In this document: positions 1 through 7,244 of the stretch, piece after piece
Layout of the letters: the number at the start of each line of letters is the position of its first letter
How positions within the stretch are numbered: the stretch's first letter is position 1
NCBI GenBank assembly: GCA_015486705.1
Contig: WFRG01000008.1
Coordinates: 1 to 15,440, forward strand
Source: Hippea sp.
GTDB lineage: Bacteria > Campylobacterota_A > Desulfurellia > Desulfurellales > Hippeaceae
Length of the DNA stretch: 15,440 bases
Direction of reading: 5' to 3'
Notes under the pieces: generated by a model
Databases searched by the model: none
What the model was told of the DNA's origin: nothing
Seen by the model: only the letters and a program-made list of their open reading frames with translations
Position numbers and translations under genes: made by a program

Positions 1-194
1 TCATACTGCTTGCGCTTTTCAGGGTCTGATAAAATAGAATAAGCTTCGTTCACCTCTTTAAATTTCTTCTCAGCTTCTTTGTTGTTCGGATTTAAATCCG
101 GATGATATTTCCTTGCCAATCTTCTATATGCCTTCTTTATTTCATCTTCAGTTGCATTTTTAGAAACACCCAATACCTCATATGGATCTCTCAT
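1..194 (-). CDS. dnaJ: J-domain co-chaperone (DnaJ or DnaJ-like), 5' part only
   Basis: The first 64 codons of a J-domain protein are visible; the rest lies beyond the left edge. The translation begins [19 protein letters not shown] and carries the invariant HPD tripeptide (about residues 31-33), followed by the [17 protein letters not shown] helix typical of DnaJ. J domains stimulate the ATPase of DnaK (Hsp70) in the cytoplasm and deliver unfolded clients to it. The ATG at 194-192 is preceded by a GAGGTG Shine-Dalgarno sequence. The gene is divergent from hsp20-clpB and has a near-identical promoter. The Gly/Phe, zinc-finger and C-terminal regions are not visible, so full DnaJ cannot be told from a CbpA-type or other J protein. 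The J-domain call is secure; the symbol is provisional. Confidence 0.88.
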   Translation of the reverse strand, partial: MRDPYEVLGVSKNATEDEIKKAYRRLARKYHPDLNPNNKEAEKKFKEVNEAYSILSDPEKRKQY

Positions 195-231
195 GGCCTT
201 CACCTCGCTTTTAAATATTGCTACCATAATA

Positions 232-260
232 AATATAGACTTTATAGTGATATTGTCAAG
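232..260 (-). promoter_or_regulatory. Promoter of the J-domain gene
   Basis: Read on the minus strand, TTGACA (259-254) and TATATT (237-232) are separated by 16 bp. This predicts a start site near 225 and a leader of about 30 nt. The -35 and spacer, CTTGACAATATCACTATAA, match the hsp20 promoter almost base for base. The elements look like housekeeping sigma-70 sites. They do not fit sigma-32, because there is no CCCCAT -10. Confidence 0.75.
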
Positions 261-338
261 TCATGTTAGACACTTTTTATCATGTTTTTCCTTATGAAAA
301 TAGGAATAATAAAAAAATAAAAAATTTTTCGCACAAAC

Positions 339-367
339 CTTGACAATATTACTATAAGGGTTATATT
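339..367 (+). promoter_or_regulatory. Promoter of hsp20-clpB
   Basis: TTGACA (340-345) and TATATT (362-367) are separated by 16 bp. An A/T tract at about 309-328 directly upstream could act as an UP element. The CTTGACAATATTACTATAA stretch is repeated with one mismatch in the divergent promoter, which suggests a shared regulator. TATAAGGGTTATA (353-365) is a perfect short inverted repeat over the spacer and -10, but the other promoter lacks an exact equivalent. Confidence 0.78.
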
Positions 368-409
368 AAGTATCGGAAATTGAAAAGAAAGAAAAAGGAG
401 GTGGTAGAA

Positions 410-844
410 ATGCTAAACGCATTGGAGCCTTTCAGAGAGTTAACAACACTACAGGAGAGGTTAAACAGGGTATTCGATGACTTATTGCCAACATCGGCAA
501 AAAGCAGAGAAGCAAATGAGTGGATACCGGCGGTGGATATTTACGAAACAAAGGATGCTATCAACATAGAGATTGAAGCCCCTGGAATGAAAGAGGATGA
601 TATTAAAATCAACCTTGAGAATAGCACATTGACAATATTCGGTGAGAGAAAATTCGAAAGAAAAGAAGAAGGGAAAAATTATTACAGAATGGAAAGAAGC
701 TACGGTTCCTTCTCAAGAAGCTTCTTACTGCCAGACAATGTTGATGCAGAAAAAATTCAGGCAAAATACAAAGATGGTCTCTTAACAATAGTTTTGCCTA
801 AAAAACCTGAGTCAAAGCCAAAAGAGATTCCTATACAAAAATAG
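410..844 (+). CDS. Small heat-shock protein, Hsp20/alpha-crystallin family
   Basis: An ATP-independent cytoplasmic holdase that binds unfolding proteins and passes them to DnaK/ClpB. The 144-residue product has a short N-terminal arm (residues 1-36) and an alpha-crystallin domain (about 38-132) with PGMKEDDIKI and the signature GLLTIVLPK (123-131). Its C-terminal tail carries the I-x-I oligomerisation motif IPI (140-142). The start at 410 is chosen because AGGAGG (396-401) lies 8 nt upstream. An in-frame TTG at 380 would add ten lysine-rich residues, has no Shine-Dalgarno, and sits only about a dozen bases after the predicted -10. It is the first gene of a unit with clpB, a natural pairing because sHsp-bound aggregates are ClpB substrates. 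Confidence 0.95.
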   Translation: MLNALEPFRELTTLQERLNRVFDDLLPTSAKSREANEWIPAVDIYETKDAINIEIEAPGMKEDDIKINLENSTLTIFGERKFERKEEGKNYYRMERSYGSFSRSFLLPDNVDAEKIQAKYKDGLLTIVLPKKPESKPKEIPIQK

Positions 845-890
845 GATGGCAATGCCTGAGGAGGGATGCCCCTCCCCTGGTTTTGTCATC
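845..890 (+). promoter_or_regulatory. Intercistronic stem-loop between hsp20 and clpB
   Basis: An inner stem GGAGGG/CCCTCC (860-865 with 870-875, ATGC loop) lies inside an outer stem GATGGCAA/TTGTCATC (845-852 with 883-890, one G-U pair). The hairpin begins right after the hsp20 stop. Only a TTTT run (881-884) is available and it is used by the outer stem, so this looks more like a partial terminator or an mRNA-processing or stability element than a full terminator. It would let hsp20 mRNA exceed clpB mRNA. Confidence 0.55.
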
Positions 891-914
891 TAAAAACAAT
901 AGGAGGAGGAAAAA

Positions 915-3521
915 ATGGATATAAACAAACTTACTGTAAAATCGCAAGAGGCGCTGCAAAACGCTAAAAACATAGCAGAGACACATAAAAATCAGCAAAT
1001 AGGGTCGCTTCATCTTTTAAGGGCTATAACTTCAGAACAAGAAAGCGTAGCTGTTTCTATTTTGAAAAAGTTAGGTGTAAACATTTTAGATTTTCAAAAT
1101 TACACAGATGAGTTGATTGAAAAAATACCGAAAGTGGAGTTTACATCATCTACTTCAGCTCAAATATATATAACCAAAGAGCTGGACGATGTCTTTAAAA
1201 AAGCTGAAGAGCAGATGCATCAGATGGAAGATGAATACATAAGTGTAGAGCATTTTTTAGTCGCTATGAGCGAAAATTGTGATGCCGCAGAAGTATTTAG
1301 ACATTTTAATATAAAGAAGAATGACCTGTTAAAAGCTTTAGTTGATATACGCGGTGGCGTAAGGGTAACAGACCAAAACCCAGAGGAAAAGTATGAGGCC
1401 CTGAAGAAATATGGAAGGGATTTAACAGAGTTGGCAAGAAGTGGCAAGCTAGACCCGGTTATTGGGAGAGACGATGAAATAAGAAGAACTATCCAAATCC
1501 TCTCAAGAAAAACAAAAAACAACCCAGTTTTGATAGGAGAACCGGGTGTAGGTAAAACCGCAATCATAGAGGGTTTAGCCCAAAGAATAGCCAAAGGCGA
1601 TGTACCAGAGAGCTTAAAAGACAAAATAATTGTAGAGTTAGATTTAGGTTCTTTGATTGCTGGTGCAAAATTTAGGGGAGAATTCGAGGAGAGATTAAAA
1701 GCTGTTCTCAACGAAGTCAAAAGATCTGAAGGCAGGATTATTCTGTTTATAGACGAGCTACACACAGTTGTTGGAGCGGGAGCAGCCGAGGGTTCAATGG
1801 ATGCGTCCAACATGCTAAAGCCCATGCTTGCACGTGGCGAACTGAGATGTATCGGTGCAACGACGTTAAAGGAATACAGAAAATACATAGAGAAAGATGC
1901 AGCCCTTCAAAGAAGATTTCAGCCTGTTTATGTAAAAGAGCCAACAGTTGAGGACACAATCTCTATTTTGAGGGGCCTAAAGGAGAAATATGAAGTCCAT
2001 CACGGAGTCAAGATAAAAGATTCTGCTTTAGTTGCGGCAGCCGTCTTGAGCAACAGGTACATCACAGACAGATTTTTGCCAGATAAAGCTATAGACTTAG
2101 TGGACGAGGCAGCGGCAAGTCTAAAGACACAGCTTGAAAGCGAAATTGAGCCAATAGACAACCTAAACAGAAAGATCGCTCAGCTTGAGATAGAAAGACA
2201 AGCTTTAAAGAAAGAAAATGACGAGGACTCCAAAAAGAGACTTGAGGACATTGAAAAAGAGCTTGCCCAATTAAAAGAAGAACTCAACGAGTTCAGGGCA
2301 AGGTGGCAGTATGAGAAGAATCTCATATCTGATATTCATTCCATAAAAGAGAAAATCGACAAAATCAAGACAGAAATAGAGATAGCAGAAAGGAATGGAG
2401 ATTTTGAAAGGGCAAGTGTTTTAAAATACGGAGAATTGCCAAAGCTTGAAAAAGAGCTTGAAGAGAAGAACAAAAAGCTCAACTCTATCGAAAACAGGCT
2501 ATTGAAAGAGGAGGTAACAGAGGAAGAAATCGCAACAATAGTGTCCAAATGGACTGGCATACCAGTATCCAAGATGCTAGAGAGCGAAAAAGAGAAACTA
2601 CTAAAGATGGAAGAAAAAATTAAAGAGAGGGTTGTCGGTCAAGACTACGCTGTTAAATCTGTAACAGATGCGATTTTAAGATCAAGGGCTGGACTTTCTG
2701 ATAAAAATAGACCTATTGCATCGTTTATGTTCTTAGGACCAACGGGTGTGGGTAAAACCGAACTTTCAAAGGCTCTGGCGGAGTATCTGTTTGATGATGA
2801 AAGGGCTATGATTAGAATTGACATGAGTGAATACATGGAGAAACATTCTGTAGCAAGACTAATTGGCGCACCTCCAGGATACGTAGGTTATGAAGAAGGC
2901 GGTCAATTGACTGAGGCTGTAAGGAGAAAACCGTATTCTGTTATCCTGCTTGATGAGATAGAAAAGGCGCATCCTGATGTGTTCAATATCCTATTGCAGG
3001 TGCTTGATGATGGAAGATTAACTGACTCAAAAGGGGTTACGGTAGACTTTAGAAACACCGTTATAATCATGACATCTAACATCGGAAGCGAGTATCTGAC
3101 ACGCATCAAGGGTGAACCCGGAACAGAGGAGTACAAAATCGAATTTGAAAAGGCCGTGGCTGAGGTCAATGCGGAACTCAAAAGGAGATTTAAGCCTGAG
3201 TTCTTAAACAGAGTTGATGAAATAATCGTCTTTAACCCATTAGGCAGAAACGAAATCAAGCAAATTGTAAGATTGTTACTTAAGAAAACTCATGGAAAAA
3301 TCAAAGAAGCAGGTTATGAGCTTGAGATTACGGATAAGTTAGTTGAAAGAATTGCATCTGAAGGCTTTAACCCTGTGTTCGGTGCAAGACCTCTTAGAAG
3401 ATATATACAGAACATGATTGAAAACAAGCTTGCAAGAGCAATATTGGAAGGGAGATTTATTAAAGGCGACAAGATTGTAGCAGATATAGAAAACAACGAA
3501 ATTGTGTTTAAGAAAAGTTAA
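915..3521 (+). CDS. clpB: ATP-dependent protein disaggregase ClpB (Hsp100)
   Basis: A hexameric AAA+ disaggregase that threads aggregated proteins through its pore together with DnaK/DnaJ. At 868 aa it is close to the usual length of about 855-865. Order: Clp-N repeat domain (about 1-150); NBD1 with Walker A GEPGVGKT (208-215) and Walker B ending in IDE (279-281); a long charged middle coiled coil (about 400-525) that separates ClpB from ClpA/ClpX; NBD2 with Walker A GPTGVGKT (608-615), Walker B LLDE (678-681) and a pore motif in [13 protein letters not shown]; and a Clp D2-small domain ending near [10 protein letters not shown]. No ClpP-binding IGF/IGL loop is seen, as expected for ClpB. AGGAGGAGG at about 901-909 precedes the ATG. 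It follows hsp20 in the same unit. Confidence 0.97.
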   Translation: MDINKLTVKSQEALQNAKNIAETHKNQQIGSLHLLRAITSEQESVAVSILKKLGVNILDFQNYTDELIEKIPKVEFTSSTSAQIYITKELDDVFKKAEEQMHQMEDEYISVEHFLVAMSENCDAAEVFRHFNIKKNDLLKALVDIRGGVRVTDQNPEEKYEALKKYGRDLTELARSGKLDPVIGRDDEIRRTIQILSRKTKNNPVLIGEPGVGKTAIIEGLAQRIAKGDVPESLKDKIIVELDLGSLIAGAKFRGEFEERLKAVLNEVKRSEGRIILFIDELHTVVGAGAAEGSMDASNMLKPMLARGELRCIGATTLKEYRKYIEKDAALQRRFQPVYVKEPTVEDTISILRGLKEKYEVHHGVKIKDSALVAAAVLSNRYITDRFLPDKAIDLVDEAAASLKTQLESEIEPIDNLNRKIAQLEIERQALKKENDEDSKKRLEDIEKELAQLKEELNEFRARWQYEKNLISDIHSIKEKIDKIKTEIEIAERNGDFERASVLKYGELPKLEKELEEKNKKLNSIENRLLKEEVTEEEIATIVSKWTGIPVSKMLESEKEKLLKMEEKIKERVVGQDYAVKSVTDAILRSRAGLSDKNRPIASFMFLGPTGVGKTELSKALAEYLFDDERAMIRIDMSEYMEKHSVARLIGAPPGYVGYEEGGQLTEAVRRKPYSVILLDEIEKAHPDVFNILLQVLDDGRLTDSKGVTVDFRNTVIIMTSNIGSEYLTRIKGEPGTEEYKIEFEKAVAEVNAELKRRFKPEFLNRVDEIIVFNPLGRNEIKQIVRLLLKKTHGKIKEAGYELEITDKLVERIASEGFNPVFGARPLRRYIQNMIENKLARAILEGRFIKGDKIVADIENNEIVFKKS

Positions 3522-3529
3522 AAAACCAA

Positions 3530-3546
3530 GGGGGGCAGTGCCCCCT
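3530..3546. terminator. Bidirectional terminator-like hairpin between clpB and the histidine kinase gene
   Basis: GGGGG (3531-3535) and CCCCC (3541-3545) form a strong stem around CAGTG, potentially extended inward. On the minus strand the hairpin is followed shortly by TTGGTTTTTT, a usable T-tract for the kinase operon. On the plus strand only TATCTCATTTT follows, so termination of clpB may be weaker. Confidence 0.65.
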
Positions 3547-3549
3547 ATC

Positions 3550-4494
3550 TCATTTTGGCATTAGTGCGAACGTAATTTCAAAAAGATTACCCGAAGCTTT
3601 TTTCGTAACAATCCAGTTGTTTTTCTTGCACAAAAATTCGATTACAGAAAGACCAACTCCAGAGCCTTTAGAAATACTTTTAACGTCATTAATAAAAACG
3701 ATTTTTACACCTTTTTTATATTTTTCGGCAATGACAGAAATATTGCTAAACGAGTATTTAAACGCATTAGTAGCAAGTTCCGACAACACAATCCTCAAAT
3801 CTGTAGGGTTAACATAAGCCAAATAACCATCTAAATACAGCTGCAAATCTAATTTCTTATTTTTAAATGAAAAGCCATCAAGAACCTTTCTAAGTTCTTC
3901 TATTACGTTCACAAAAGAAAGTCTTCCATTGTCTGAAGTTATACTTCTAATAGTGGAAGATACAACCCTAAAGTCCTTTTCCATCTCATTCAAAGCAAAA
4001 GACAACCGTTTTTTACTTTCTTCATCTATATTGGCAAGTTCCAGATTAACCTTTTGGGCAGACAAAAAATTGCCTAACTTATGGGATATCGCAACAAGTA
4101 TAAATTTTAAAAACTGATCAGTATACTTTTGCCTTTTGAAAATACGCTTAAGGCTAACATAAACAATAAAAATAATCAAGATGGCAAGTAGTAATTCCCA
4201 TAAAAACAATGCAAGGGAAAATTCAATAAGTTTTCTCTTCACCCCAGCTATATTTACAAGCACAAACTTCTTACCCCATAAACCATAAAAAACATAGCCT
4301 TTATTTTTTGTATAGGATTTGACTGAAATTATCTTAATATATGAAGGAAGTTTGCTTATATAGCCTTTATCATATAACCTCAAATGTAAGTCAACATCCC
4401 TCTTAAAGTTACCAACAACCTCTTTTTTTATAAACAGCATTAAAAAAGCGTTTACACCAAAAAACCAAAAAACAAGTGCAGCTGATATGACCAA
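3550..4494 (-). CDS. Membrane sensor histidine kinase, two TM segments, no HAMP
   Basis: The predicted sensor kinase partner of the upstream response regulator. It has TM1 at about 3-22 and an extracytoplasmic domain of about 70 residues (23-92) with no recognised fold. TM2 is at about 93-115. A short linker leads straight to the dimerisation helix with H138 in AISHKLGNFLS, the expected phospho-acceptor. The ATPase domain has an N-box (ELATNAFKY, N243) and a G2 box GSGVGL (277-282). The canonical G1 DxGxG is replaced by NDVKS, leaving a very short ATP lid. There is no HAMP, PAS or GAF domain. At 314 aa it is compact. The only canonical start in frame is the TTG at 4494, with no convincing Shine-Dalgarno. 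The frame stays open 48 nt further into the regulator gene, coding a plausible basic cytoplasmic leader, so the start is uncertain. Stimulus unknown. Confidence 0.85.
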   Translation of the reverse strand: MVISAALVFWFFGVNAFLMLFIKKEVVGNFKRDVDLHLRLYDKGYISKLPSYIKIISVKSYTKNKGYVFYGLWGKKFVLVNIAGVKRKLIEFSLALFLWELLLAILIIFIVYVSLKRIFKRQKYTDQFLKFILVAISHKLGNFLSAQKVNLELANIDEESKKRLSFALNEMEKDFRVVSSTIRSITSDNGRLSFVNVIEELRKVLDGFSFKNKKLDLQLYLDGYLAYVNPTDLRIVLSELATNAFKYSFSNISVIAEKYKKGVKIVFINDVKSISKGSGVGLSVIEFLCKKNNWIVTKKASGNLFEITFALMPK

Positions 4495-4520
4495 TAAAAT
4501 TCTATTTTCTTTAGAAAATT

Positions 4521-5174
4521 TTACTCTAAAAACGTGTATCCCCTACCTTTAACGTTCTTTATCAGCTCACCACCGAGAATTTTCCTCAACCTTTTAACAT
4601 AAGCCCTTATAGAATTCTCATCCGTATCTGCATATGGCCAAACATAGTTAAGAATTGTGTTGTTAGATACTAACTTTCCACGATTGCGAACCAACAACTC
4701 AAGTAATTGCCAATCTTTATTTGTTAAATCAATCAATGCACCATCCTTTTTAACCGTCTTTTTATCAAGGTCTATTTCTATATCGTTAACCTTTACAACT
4801 TCTTTACCGTAATACATCCTACAAACTGAATTTATTCTCAGGATAAGTTCCTTGGGGTTAAATGGCTTTGTTATATAATCGTCCGCTCCTAAGTTAAAAC
4901 AAACCTCTTTGTCCTTAATCTCACTTTTAGCCGTTAGTACGATAACCGGTAAACCATATTTTTCTTTTATCTTCTTTAAAATATCCTCACCACTTGTAAA
5001 TTTCAATATAAGGTCTAAAACTACAATATCAAATGCTTCGCTGTTTAAAACAAGAAATACATCCCTGTCATCTTCAATCCAGTTGCAATCATATCCTTCT
5101 TTTTCTAAATATCTTTTTAAAGCATCGCCCAAATGGGCATCATCCTCTATAAGCAAAACCCTCATTATTTTCAT
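4521..5174 (-). CDS. OmpR/PhoB-family response regulator
   Basis: A two-domain transcription regulator of up to 217 aa. The receiver domain (1-118) has the acidic pair D11/D12, phospho-acceptor D54 in VVLDL, T81 and K103 (TKPF). The winged-helix DNA-binding domain (about 120-217) contains the recognition-helix region DENSIRAYVKRLRKIL and ends in the GRGYTFLE wing. It is followed 26 nt later by its cognate kinase and read in the same direction. Two starts are possible: ATG 5174 or ATG 5165. The second gives MRVLLIEDD, the family-typical N-terminus. Neither has a Shine-Dalgarno sequence, and a possible -10 (TAAACT, 5180-5175) touches the first ATG, which favours a leaderless start at 5165. Target genes are unknown; the flanking heat-shock and protease operons are the obvious candidates. 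Confidence 0.93.
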   Translation of the reverse strand: MKIMRVLLIEDDAHLGDALKRYLEKEGYDCNWIEDDRDVFLVLNSEAFDIVVLDLILKFTSGEDILKKIKEKYGLPVIVLTAKSEIKDKEVCFNLGADDYITKPFNPKELILRINSVCRMYYGKEVVKVNDIEIDLDKKTVKKDGALIDLTNKDWQLLELLVRNRGKLVSNNTILNYVWPYADTDENSIRAYVKRLRKILGGELIKNVKGRGYTFLE

Positions 5175-5203
5175 AGTTTAATAAAATAGTAACAATATAT
5201 CAA
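5175..5203 (-). promoter_or_regulatory. Possible promoter of the two-component operon
   Basis: On the minus strand TTGATA (5203-5198) and TAAACT (5180-5175) are 17 bp apart. The -10 is mediocre (four of six consensus bases) and ends directly at the first ATG. The spacer includes TTGTTACTAT, reminiscent of the ATATTACTAT in the hsp20 promoter. Confidence 0.4.
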
Positions 5204-5220
5204 GTTGTAATCTTAAAACA

Positions 5221-5249
5221 TTGAAAATAGTATTTTCTTTTGGTATAGT
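5221..5249 (+). promoter_or_regulatory. Promoter of the tig-clpP-clpX-hslV-hslU operon
   Basis: TTGAAA (5221-5226) and TATAGT (5244-5249) with a 17-bp spacer form a good sigma-70-type promoter, giving a leader of about 20 nt before the tig start. It lacks the ACTATAA element of the dnaJ and hsp20 promoters. Confidence 0.65.
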
Positions 5250-5277
5250 TTGCTAACTAAAAAAAGGAGGATGAGCG

Positions 5278-6627
5278 GTGCAGGTAACGGTAGAAAATGC
5301 CAAACCTTCAAGAAAAAGAATTCAAATAGAGGTTGAGCCAGAGAAAATAAAGAAAAAAAAGGATGAAATTGTAAGGGAAATTAAAAAAACAGCGAATATC
5401 AAAGGCTTCAGAAAAGGTAAAGTTCCAAAAGAAATCATACTAAAGACATACAAAGAAGACATAGAAAACGACCTAAAAAGGGAACTTATGTTGGAAGCCT
5501 ACGAATTTGCTATTCAAGATAACAAAATAGAAACAGTGTCAGATCCAGCGTTTACAAATGTAGAATTCGACGAGGAAAAGGGTTTGTCATTTGTAGCCAC
5601 AGTAGATGTAAAACCAGAAATTGACTTAAAAGAATACAAGGGCATTGAAATCACAGCAAAACCCATTGAAATAACAGAAGAAGACACAAACAAGGTGTTA
5701 GACCAACTAAGGGACGCATTTGCTACATTGGAAGAAAAAGAAGATGGCACACTAGAAAACAGCGATGTAGCGGTGATTGATATAAAAACGTTCACCAAAG
5801 CAACTCACTATCCAATAAAGGAATTTGGCGGCGAAAATCTACATGTAGAGATAGGCAAAAAACAGTTGATAGAAGAGATAGAAAGCAACTTGGAAGGAAT
5901 GAAAGCAGGAGAAACAAAAAGCATAGAAGCATCGTTTGATAAAGATTATCCACTAAGAGCTCTAAAGGGCAAAGATGTAGTTTTTGAGGTAACATTAAAA
6001 TCAATTAAGCAGAAAAAAGTTCCTGAATTGAACGATGAATTTGCTCAGAAGATAAATAAGGAATTCAAGACGCTTGATGACCTCTTGAATGACGTAAAGG
6101 AAAGGCTTAAGAAAAATAAAGAAATAGAAGAAAAAGAAAGACAAAAAGATGAACTATTAGGAAAACTTTTAGAGCAATACGACTTTGAACTTCCAGAAAG
6201 TTTGGTTAACCAAGAAACAAATCAAATGATAATGGATTATGTAAAGAATATGTATTATATGGGTATAGATGTCAGTTCCGAAGAGTTTAAACCGCAAATT
6301 TTAAGGGAAAAATTTGAACCTGAGGCAAAAAAAAGAGTGAAGGCAACGTTCATTTTGTTAGAAATTGCAAAAAAAGAGAATATAGATGTATCATCTGAAG
6401 AAATAAACGAGGTAGTATTACAACATGCAAATGCTCAAAGGAAATCGTTTGAAGATCTATACAAAGAATACCAGCAAAACAACGTTTTACCGCTAATTCA
6501 AATGGAAATCTTAGGAGACAAAGCACTCGATTTTCTTTACGAGAATGCAAAAATAGTAGAGAAGAAAGAGGAAAATAAACAAGAACAATTGGAAGAAGGA
6601 GCTAAAGCAGAGGAAACACAAAAATGA
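5278..6627 (+). CDS. tig: Trigger factor, ribosome-associated chaperone
   Basis: Binds ribosomal protein L23 at the exit tunnel and shields nascent chains. The 449-aa product has the N-terminal ribosome-binding domain with the signature GFRKGKVP (43-50), an FKBP-like PPIase domain (about 158-243), and the long helical C-terminal chaperone arms (about 115-150 and 245-430), ending in an acidic, Gln/Glu-rich tail. The PPIase domain is divergent: the usual IPGFE-type stretch is replaced by LIEEIE (197-202). The start is GTG 5278, 7 nt after AGGAGG (5265-5270), giving the typical MQVTVE N-terminus. An ATG at 5271 is out of frame. It heads a protease operon and its stop overlaps clpP (ATGA). Confidence 0.96.
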   Translation: MQVTVENAKPSRKRIQIEVEPEKIKKKKDEIVREIKKTANIKGFRKGKVPKEIILKTYKEDIENDLKRELMLEAYEFAIQDNKIETVSDPAFTNVEFDEEKGLSFVATVDVKPEIDLKEYKGIEITAKPIEITEEDTNKVLDQLRDAFATLEEKEDGTLENSDVAVIDIKTFTKATHYPIKEFGGENLHVEIGKKQLIEEIESNLEGMKAGETKSIEASFDKDYPLRALKGKDVVFEVTLKSIKQKKVPELNDEFAQKINKEFKTLDDLLNDVKERLKKNKEIEEKERQKDELLGKLLEQYDFELPESLVNQETNQMIMDYVKNMYYMGIDVSSEEFKPQILREKFEPEAKKRVKATFILLEIAKKENIDVSSEEINEVVLQHANAQRKSFEDLYKEYQQNNVLPLIQMEILGDKALDFLYENAKIVEKKEENKQEQLEEGAKAEETQK

Positions 6628-7244
6628 GTTTAATACCGATTGTCATAGAAAAAACGCCACAAGGCGAAAGAGCTTACGATATATACTCACGTTTATTGAA
6701 AGACAGAATCATCATGCTAAACGGAGAAATAACTGATGAGGTGTCTAGCGTAATAGTTAGCCAATTACTATTTTTAGAAAGCGAAGATCCTGAAAAGGAT
6801 ATATTCTTATATATAAACTCGCCTGGTGGTGGTGTTACTGCAGGGCTTGCCATATACGACACCATGCAGTATATAAAGTGTGATGTAACAACAATTTGCA
6901 TCGGCTCGGCAGCATCAATGGGTGCTTTGTTGTTAGCAAGTGGAACAAAAGGTAAAAGGTACTCATTGCCACATTCAAGAATAATGATACACCAGCCTTT
7001 GGGTGGCATAACTGGCCAAGCCACGGAAATAGAAATACATGCCAAAGAAATTTTAAGGTTAAAAAAACTCTTAAACGAAATTTTAGCAAAACATACAGGT
7101 AAAAGATTAAAAACAGTTGAAAGAGACACAGACCGGGATTATTTTATGGATTCAAAAGAAGCGTTAAATTACGGCATAATAGACAAAATCATCTATTCAA
7201 GAGAAGAAGAGGAGAAATTGCATGAAGCAGATGGACGGAGGTGA
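6624..7244 (+). CDS. clpP: ATP-dependent Clp protease proteolytic subunit ClpP
   Basis: A serine peptidase (family S14) that forms the tetradecameric degradation chamber used by ClpX. The 206-residue product has the full catalytic triad S98 (GSAASMGA), H123 (MIHQP) and D172 (DRDYFM), and the oxyanion-region motif SPGGGVTAG (66-74). A short propeptide-like N-terminus (MSLIPIVIE) precedes the mature start region. The ATG overlaps the tig stop by 4 nt, and the 3' end overlaps clpX by 23 nt, which suggests translational coupling with its ATPase partner. Confidence 0.98.
   Translation: MSLIPIVIEKTPQGERAYDIYSRLLKDRIIMLNGEITDEVSSVIVSQLLFLESEDPEKDIFLYINSPGGGVTAGLAIYDTMQYIKCDVTTICIGSAASMGALLLASGTKGKRYSLPHSRIMIHQPLGGITGQATEIEIHAKEILRLKKLLNEILAKHTGKRLKTVERDTDRDYFMDSKEALNYGIIDKIIYSREEEEKLHEADGRR

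Noticed and set aside
261..290. Possible CIRCE (HrcA) operator, from the TTAGACACT in the dnaJ/hsp20 gap
   Set aside because: CIRCE needs TTAGCACTC-N9-GAGTGCTAA. The left half has mismatches and no right half is present.
232..367. Sigma-32 heat-shock promoters
   Set aside because: The -35 boxes would fit CTTGA, but both -10 boxes are TATATT at 16-bp spacing instead of a CCCCAT-type element.
380..409. N-terminal extension of the small heat-shock protein from TTG 380
   Set aside because: It would start only about a dozen bases after the -10 box, has no Shine-Dalgarno, and encodes a lysine-rich stretch that includes the real ribosome-binding site of ATG 410.
1220..1888. Long antisense open frame (222 codons) opposite clpB
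   Set aside because: It lies wholly inside a well-supported clpB. Its Ser/Leu/Phe-rich translation is the mirror of a Lys/Glu-rich AT-rich gene, and no ribosome-binding site or family motif is seen.
5271..5280. ATG 5271 as the trigger factor start
   Set aside because: It is out of frame with tig and sits too close to AGGAGG. GTG 5278 gives the family-typical N-terminus.
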